Origin: Synergistaceae bacterium
GTDB lineage: Bacteria; Synergistota; Synergistia; Synergistales; Synergistaceae
NCBI GenBank assembly: GCA_031290815.1
Contig: JAISLO010000026.1
Location: 1-9,215 of the forward strand
DNA length: 9,215 nt
Direction of reading: 5' to 3'
Shown: piece after piece, positions 5,801-9,215 of the stretch
Numbering within the stretch: position 1 is the first letter of the stretch
How the letters are laid out: every line of letters starts with the position of its first letter
The notes under the pieces: model-generated
Told to the model about the DNA's origin: nothing
The model's input: only the letters and a program-made list of their open reading frames with translations
The model's database searches: none
Position numbers and translations under genes: made by a program

Positions 5801-7533
5801 TCGAGATACAAATCAAGATGGCCCAGGGCGCAAAGCCCGGCGAGGGCGGTCATCTGCCTGGCAGCAAGGTGTATCCTTGGATAGCGCGCGCCAGAAACTC
5901 GACGCCCGGAGTTGATCTGATCTCCCCTCCGCCGCACCACGATATCTACTCGATAGAAGACCTGGCCCAGCTCATACACGACCTGAAGAACGCGAACCGG
6001 CACGCGCGCATCAGCGTCAAGCTCGTCTCGGAGGCTGGGGTGGGCACGATAGCTGTCGGCGTTGCCAAGGGGCTTGCAGACGTCATCCTGATCAGCGGGT
6101 ATGACGGCGGGACCGGCGCGGCTCCGCGCGGCAGTATCAGGCATACCGGCCTGCCGTGGGAGCTCGGGATCGCGGAGGCTCATCAGACGCTTCTGCTGAA
6201 TGGTTTCCGCAACCGCATCACACTGGAGACAGACGGCAAACTGCTCACAGGGAGAGACGTGGTCATAGCGGCGCTCCTGGGTGCAGAGGAGTTTGGCTTT
6301 GCCACATCGGTGCTGGTGACTCTGGGATGTGACATGATGCGTGTATGTCACCTCGACACATGTCCGGTGGGTGTGGCCACTCAGAATCCCGAGCTTCGGA
6401 AAAAATTCAGCGGTAAACCGGAGTATGTCGAAAACTTCATGAGCTTCCTGGCTCAGGAGGTACGAGAGTGGATGGCGCTCATAGGCGTTCACACGTTCAA
6501 CGAGCTGATCGGACACGCGGAACTGCTGCGCGTCAAACACAAGATAAACAATGAGAAGGCGCGCACCGCTGATCTCTCTGGGCTGCTCTTCCAGCCATCA
6601 TCCATCGAGAGGAAGGAGGATCGTTACTTCCACTTCCCCCAGAAGCACATGCTTCAGAGGTCTCTGGACTGGAACACACTGATACCGCTCTGCTTTCCAG
6701 GACTCGATTTCTCCAAGAAGATCACATCGAGACTGGCCATTAACAACACCAACAGGACGGTCGGCGCCATGCTGTCGGGCGAAATAACGCGAAGATTCGG
6801 CCCTGACGGACTGCCCGACGACACCGTGCACCTCGTCTTCGACGGATCGGCGGGGCAGAGTTTCGGAGCGTTTCTGACACATGGAGTCACGCTGGAGCTC
6901 CACGGGGAGGCCAACGACCACGTTGGCAAAGGCTTGTCCGGGGGGCGGATAATCATTATGCCGCCCGATGACTTCAATTCATGTCAAGACAACGTCATAA
7001 CCGGCAACGTCGCTCTGTACGGTGCGACATCGGGCGAGGCATACATCAGAGGCATCGCCGGAGAGCGCTTCTGTGTGCGGAACAGCGGAGCGACGGCTGT
7101 TGCAGAGGGAGTTGGCGACCACGGATGCGAGTACATGACCAACGGGCTGGCAGTCATCCTCGGCCCGACCGGCAAGAACTTCGGGGCCGGCATGTCGGGC
7201 GGCATCGCTTACGTGTACGACCCCGACTCTCGCCTAATGGACAACCTGAATCAAGGACTCGTCAGCGTGACAAGCCTCACAGACGAGGATGAGGAAACCT
7301 TGCGCGAGGTCTTGGAGCGGCACATCCTGTACACTGGCAGCCCCAAGGCCAGCGATATGCTGGCGGACTTCAAATTCCGCGTGGGGTCGTTCGTCAAGGT
7401 AATCCCAGACGAATACCAGAAAGTCCTGGACGCGGCGCGGCTCGCCAAGGAAAGCGGCATTCACGGAGATGAGGCCGCTCTGTCCGTATTCAACGCCGTA
7501 ACAAGCGGCAAGGCAGAGAGCAGGAAGTATTGA
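2812..7533 (+). CDS. gltB: Glutamate synthase (NADPH) large subunit, GltB
   Basis: The large (alpha) subunit of cytoplasmic GOGAT. It hydrolyses glutamine and passes the ammonia to 2-oxoglutarate, which is reduced to glutamate at FMN. The 1573-residue protein is complete and slightly longer than the usual 1500 or so. A 25-residue propeptide precedes Cys26 (DACGIG), the N-terminal nucleophile of the class II glutaminase domain (about 26-435). The HNGEINTIRGN motif with Asn260-Gly261 belongs to the same active site. A central domain (about 440-850) follows, then the FMN synthase barrel (about 870-1250), with KSGAMSYGS at 925-933, PPPHHD near 1040, and SGYDGGTGA. The [3Fe-4S] cysteines are Cys1173, Cys1179 and Cys1184 in the C-x5-C-x4-C pattern. 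The Gly-rich GXGXG beta-helix domain (about 1300-1540) closes the protein. It is followed 120 nt later by gltD. Codon use is GC-biased, which produces long antisense shadows. No damage seen. Confidence 0.97.
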   Translation: MKLSGALYGCPEKQGLYDPKFERDACGIGMLVNIKGRRSHSLVKDALSVLISLSHRAGVGADPDTGDGAGILMQIPHRFLKRSCADRGIDLPDEGRYGVAMIFSSPDAARREKTLKIFESVINSEGFEQIGVRPVPTYPEAAGHLARDVCPAISQVFIKMPDGMSRDVFERKLYVISKLAVAQIRGVKYMSSDPYFYFASISSRTIVYKGMLIPRQIDEFYIDLKDEDVESAIALVHSRYSTNTFPSWERAHPIHLLIHNGEINTIRGNVNWVKARESLLESDKYGADYEKILPIINEDGSDSAMLDDFLQFMRNAGYSLPHALMMAIPEPWERDGSMDSDRRAFYEYNSCLMEPWDGPAAIAFTDGEIAGARLDRNGLRPSRYCVTSDDMLILSSEVGVMPIPEKNIIRKDRLRPGRMLLIDTREGRIIEDDEIKTRIASEAPYRKWVEENILDLDKLPVRSGVGERWRDIVRSKRSESSLALHDQVVLKNFIGLESLFVSTENAGLEPCALLEAEKIFGYTWEDLRLTLKPMAENGEEPTASMGTDAPLAILSEKPQLLYNYFKQMFAQVTNPPLDALREANVISSSVQFGSEGNMLKPGPENCRMIRHTTPVLSDEDLLKLRNVEEGGFRCVTLPMLFNNRLRDGLKKSLDNLFLAADVVIESGYNLIILSDRGAGEFRIPIPALLATAGLHHHLIRGRTRTKVSIVIESGEPREVHHLAALVGYGADAVNPYLPYRIIRDMVSGGDIKRCDAETALNNYIGGLTKGLIKVLSKMGISTVRSYHGAQIFEALGVSEQVVNEYFTGTTTRIGGITLKEIEAESRARHENAFNSIKMGSPLEPGGDFKWRRGGEYHIFNPENIYYLQQSCRTGDYEMFKKFSANVSSRSDVLKNIRSLLNVVTRGKPIPIDSVEPVESIVRRFKSGAMSYGSISPEAHECIAIAMNRLHGKSNCGEGGEVPERAMPLENGDSSSSAIKQVASARFGVTIGYLNSAVEIQIKMAQGAKPGEGGHLPGSKVYPWIARARNSTPGVDLISPPPHHDIYSIEDLAQLIHDLKNANRHARISVKLVSEAGVGTIAVGVAKGLADVILISGYDGGTGAAPRGSIRHTGLPWELGIAEAHQTLLLNGFRNRITLETDGKLLTGRDVVIAALLGAEEFGFATSVLVTLGCDMMRVCHLDTCPVGVATQNPELRKKFSGKPEYVENFMSFLAQEVREWMALIGVHTFNELIGHAELLRVKHKINNEKARTADLSGLLFQPSSIERKEDRYFHFPQKHMLQRSLDWNTLIPLCFPGLDFSKKITSRLAINNTNRTVGAMLSGEITRRFGPDGLPDDTVHLVFDGSAGQSFGAFLTHGVTLELHGEANDHVGKGLSGGRIIIMPPDDFNSCQDNVITGNVALYGATSGEAYIRGIAGERFCVRNSGATAVAEGVGDHGCEYMTNGLAVILGPTGKNFGAGMSGGIAYVYDPDSRLMDNLNQGLVSVTSLTDEDEETLREVLERHILYTGSPKASDMLADFKFRVGSFVKVIPDEYQKVLDAARLAKESGIHGDEAALSVFNAVTSGKAESRKY

Positions 7534-7560
7534 CACCTATTCGATTTCAACCGGAGTTAA

Positions 7561-7576
7561 TGGCACGGAGGGTGCT
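7561..7576 (+). promoter_or_regulatory. Candidate sigma-54 (-24/-12) promoter before gltD
   Basis: TGGCACGG (7561-7568) matches the -24 element exactly, and GC at 7574-7575 sits at the required GG-N10-GC spacing. The -12 element is GTGCT against TTGCW, one mismatch. Transcription would start near 7587, about 67 nt before gltD. Sigma-54 control is common for nitrogen genes, but it would need RpoN and an enhancer-binding activator, neither visible here. It may serve as an internal promoter supplementing read-through from gltB. Confidence 0.45.
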
Positions 7577-7653
7577 GCGTAAACATTGTCGAAATCTTTT
7601 AATTTTAGGCCTCTGATTTTAAACCGGTATGAGCGAGGGAAGGGGATGTGGAG

Positions 7654-9114
7654 ATGGGAAAAATCACTGGTTTTATGGAATATGAAAGGGTGGAGGCGGA
7701 GTATAGGCCTGTTCGCGAGCGTATTGGCGATTACTCGGACCTAACTCTGCCGGCCGACAGCGAGACAATAGCGCGTCAGAGCGCGCGATGCATGGATTGC
7801 GGCGTCTCGTTCTGTCACGCCGGCATAATCGTGAACGGAGGGTCGATCGGCTGTCCACTGGGCAATCTGATACCAGAGATAAACGATCTCGTCTACAACG
7901 GCAATATCGAAGGCGCGTATGAGCGCATGTCTCTGACGCACCCATTCCCGGAATTCACCGCCAGAGTCTGTCCAGCCCTCTGCGAGGGATCATGTACGCT
8001 TGGAGAACACGAATCGCCGGTTACGATAAAAAATATCGAGCGATATGTTGCCGATTACATGTACGAGAGTGATAAAATTCGCCCGAGAACCCCCAGGATC
8101 CGTACAGGGCGAAGGGTTGCTGTGGTTGGGTCCGGCCCGTCGGGGCTGGCCTGCGCCGATATGCTCAATCAGCTCGGCAGCAGCGTAACGGTCTTCGAGC
8201 GCTCCGACGCGCCAGGAGGACTGCTGATGTACGGGATTCCAAACATGAAGCTCGAAAAACCAGTGGTCATGAACAGAATCAGGATAATGACCGAGGAGGG
8301 CGTCAACTTCATCACTAACTCCGAGGTAGGATTCGACATACCAATAATAAAGCTGACGAGCGACTTCGACGCGGTGGTGTTATGCTGCGGCGCAACGCGC
8401 GAGCGGAGGCTGGACGTTCCGGGCGCCGGCTTGGATGGAGTTCATACAGCTCTGGAATTTCTCTCCGAGGCGACTAAGAATCTCATCGGCGCCTCGCAGC
8501 GGGCGAGCTTGAACGCTCGAGACAAGAACGTGGTGGTGATCGGCGGCGGCGACACCGGAACGGACTGCGTCGGAACCGCCGTCAGGCAGGGGGCGAAGAG
8601 CGTCGTTCAACTGGAGATTCTCCCGCCTCCTCCAGACGAACGCGGAGAGAACAATCCGTGGCCTCTTTGGCCCAGGATCAAACGAACTGACTACGGCCAG
8701 TACGAGGCGATCGAGTTGTTCGGGGAGGATCCAAGGAGATTTTCGACGACCGTACAGGAGATAAAGGGCGATGGGAACGTGTCATCGGCAATCACCGCTA
8801 ATGTCGAATGGACCCTCCGAGACGGCAGGATGAGCCCCATCCTCCTTCCCGGCACGGAGCGCGAAATCCCTACGGATCTCGTCCTCTCCGCCATGGGCTT
8901 CAACGGGCCAGAGAGGAACCTGATAGACCAACTGCAGTTGGAGACTTCTCCCACAGGCAGCGTGAAGACCGATAACCGCTACGAATGCAGCCTGCCGACG
9001 GTGTTCGCCGCCGGGGACATGCGCAGGGGACCGAGCTTGGTAGTATGGGCGCTGAGCGAGGGACGAAACGCGGCCATAGCATGTGACAGATACCTCAACG
9101 GCAAAAGAGATTGA
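7654..9114 (+). CDS. gltD: Glutamate synthase (NADPH) small subunit, GltD
   Basis: The small (beta) subunit of GOGAT, a 486-residue flavoprotein that takes electrons from NADPH through FAD and passes them via iron-sulfur clusters to GltB. The N-terminal cluster-binding region has Cys46, Cys49, Cys54 and Cys67 (RCMDCG... GCPLGN), then Cys106, Cys110 and Cys114 (VCPALCEGSC). An FAD dinucleotide fold follows, VAVVGSGPSG at 155-164. The NADPH fold is VVVIGGGDTG at 293-302. The second FAD motif, FAAGDMRRG, begins at 451. Length is normal for the family. I chose ATG 7654 because the protein then starts MGKITGF, as most relatives do, with AAGGGG eight nt upstream. An in-frame GTG at 7648 with GAGGGA upstream is an alternative adding two residues. 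It is very likely cotranscribed with gltB across 120 nt, with a possible extra promoter at 7561. About 15 extra residues between the third and fourth Cys, compared with E. coli GltD, look like ordinary family variation. Confidence 0.96.
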   Translation: MGKITGFMEYERVEAEYRPVRERIGDYSDLTLPADSETIARQSARCMDCGVSFCHAGIIVNGGSIGCPLGNLIPEINDLVYNGNIEGAYERMSLTHPFPEFTARVCPALCEGSCTLGEHESPVTIKNIERYVADYMYESDKIRPRTPRIRTGRRVAVVGSGPSGLACADMLNQLGSSVTVFERSDAPGGLLMYGIPNMKLEKPVVMNRIRIMTEEGVNFITNSEVGFDIPIIKLTSDFDAVVLCCGATRERRLDVPGAGLDGVHTALEFLSEATKNLIGASQRASLNARDKNVVVIGGGDTGTDCVGTAVRQGAKSVVQLEILPPPPDERGENNPWPLWPRIKRTDYGQYEAIELFGEDPRRFSTTVQEIKGDGNVSSAITANVEWTLRDGRMSPILLPGTEREIPTDLVLSAMGFNGPERNLIDQLQLETSPTGSVKTDNRYECSLPTVFAAGDMRRGPSLVVWALSEGRNAAIACDRYLNGKRD

Positions 9115-9168
9115 CTCTTCGACTTGCGCTGCGGTGTTCATGGAGTTCTGTGCGATTCTAGGAACACA

Positions 9169-9197
9169 TTGACACGCAGGTCCCTTTGGGCTATATT
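9169..9197 (+). promoter_or_regulatory. Strong sigma-70 promoter facing out of the window
   Basis: TTGACA (9169-9174) and TATATT (9192-9197) are separated by exactly 17 nt, a near-ideal promoter. It points away from gltD towards a gene beyond the window end. A small dyad, CCC-TTT-GGG (9182-9190), lies in the spacer and could be an operator half. No terminator is evident between gltD and this promoter. Confidence 0.7.
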
Positions 9198-9215
9198 CCC
9201 AATATCATACCTATT

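Noticed and set aside
4441..6540. Two long antisense ORFs (325 and 373 codons) back to back on the minus strand
   Set aside because: They lie wholly opposite well-conserved gltB domains, are in one frame split by a stop, and show no recognisable family. They are shadows caused by the GC-biased codons of gltB.
7543..7595. GATTTC/GAAATC pairing followed by a T-rich run as a terminator between gltB and gltD
   Set aside because: The stem is six bp with a loop of over 40 nt; too weak to split the operon.
9134..9167. GTGTTC/GAACAC inverted repeat as a gltD terminator
   Set aside because: Only a 6-bp stem around a 22-nt loop with no T-tract.

Overview
The window is a nitrogen-assimilation locus. 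It holds an ammonium channel fused to a PII signalling domain on the minus strand (589-2319). Divergent from it on the plus strand is a complete NADPH-type glutamate synthase gene pair, gltB (2812-7533) and gltD (7654-9114). The genes are bacterial in type, fairly GC-rich and separated by AT-rich spacers with classical sigma-70 promoters. The look of the GltB/GltD proteins and the Amt-PII fusion make me lean towards an anaerobe of the Synergistota, but this is a low-to-moderate-confidence inference; there is no rRNA gene or other marker to settle it.

Layout: 1-244 is AT-rich with no convincing gene but holds a 12-bp perfect inverted repeat (198-232). On the minus strand at 245-524 lie an unrecognised 84-codon ORF and an overlapping 22-codon ORF one frame away, either a tiny coupled pair or a frameshifted remnant. 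A hairpin (561-585) sits just after the amt-PII stop. The 492-base gap between the amt-PII and gltB start codons (2320-2811) carries a strong minus-strand promoter with a leader of about 130 nt for amt-PII, an extended -10 promoter for gltB, two dyads, a spaced direct repeat and two mutually exclusive inverted repeats. The 120-base gltB-gltD gap has a near-consensus sigma-54 type -24/-12 element. After gltD there is no obvious terminator, but a near-perfect outward-facing sigma-70 promoter (9169-9197) marks the next transcription unit, beyond the window.

How the parts fit: the channel admits ammonium and its tethered PII-like domain presumably senses energy and nitrogen state to gate the pore. 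GltBD uses glutamine (made by a glutamine synthetase not in this window) and 2-oxoglutarate to make glutamate. The divergent arrangement lets one regulatory region coordinate uptake and assimilation. The PII domain lacks the uridylylated tyrosine and the usual 2-oxoglutarate-contacting lysine, so its signalling may differ from textbook GlnK.
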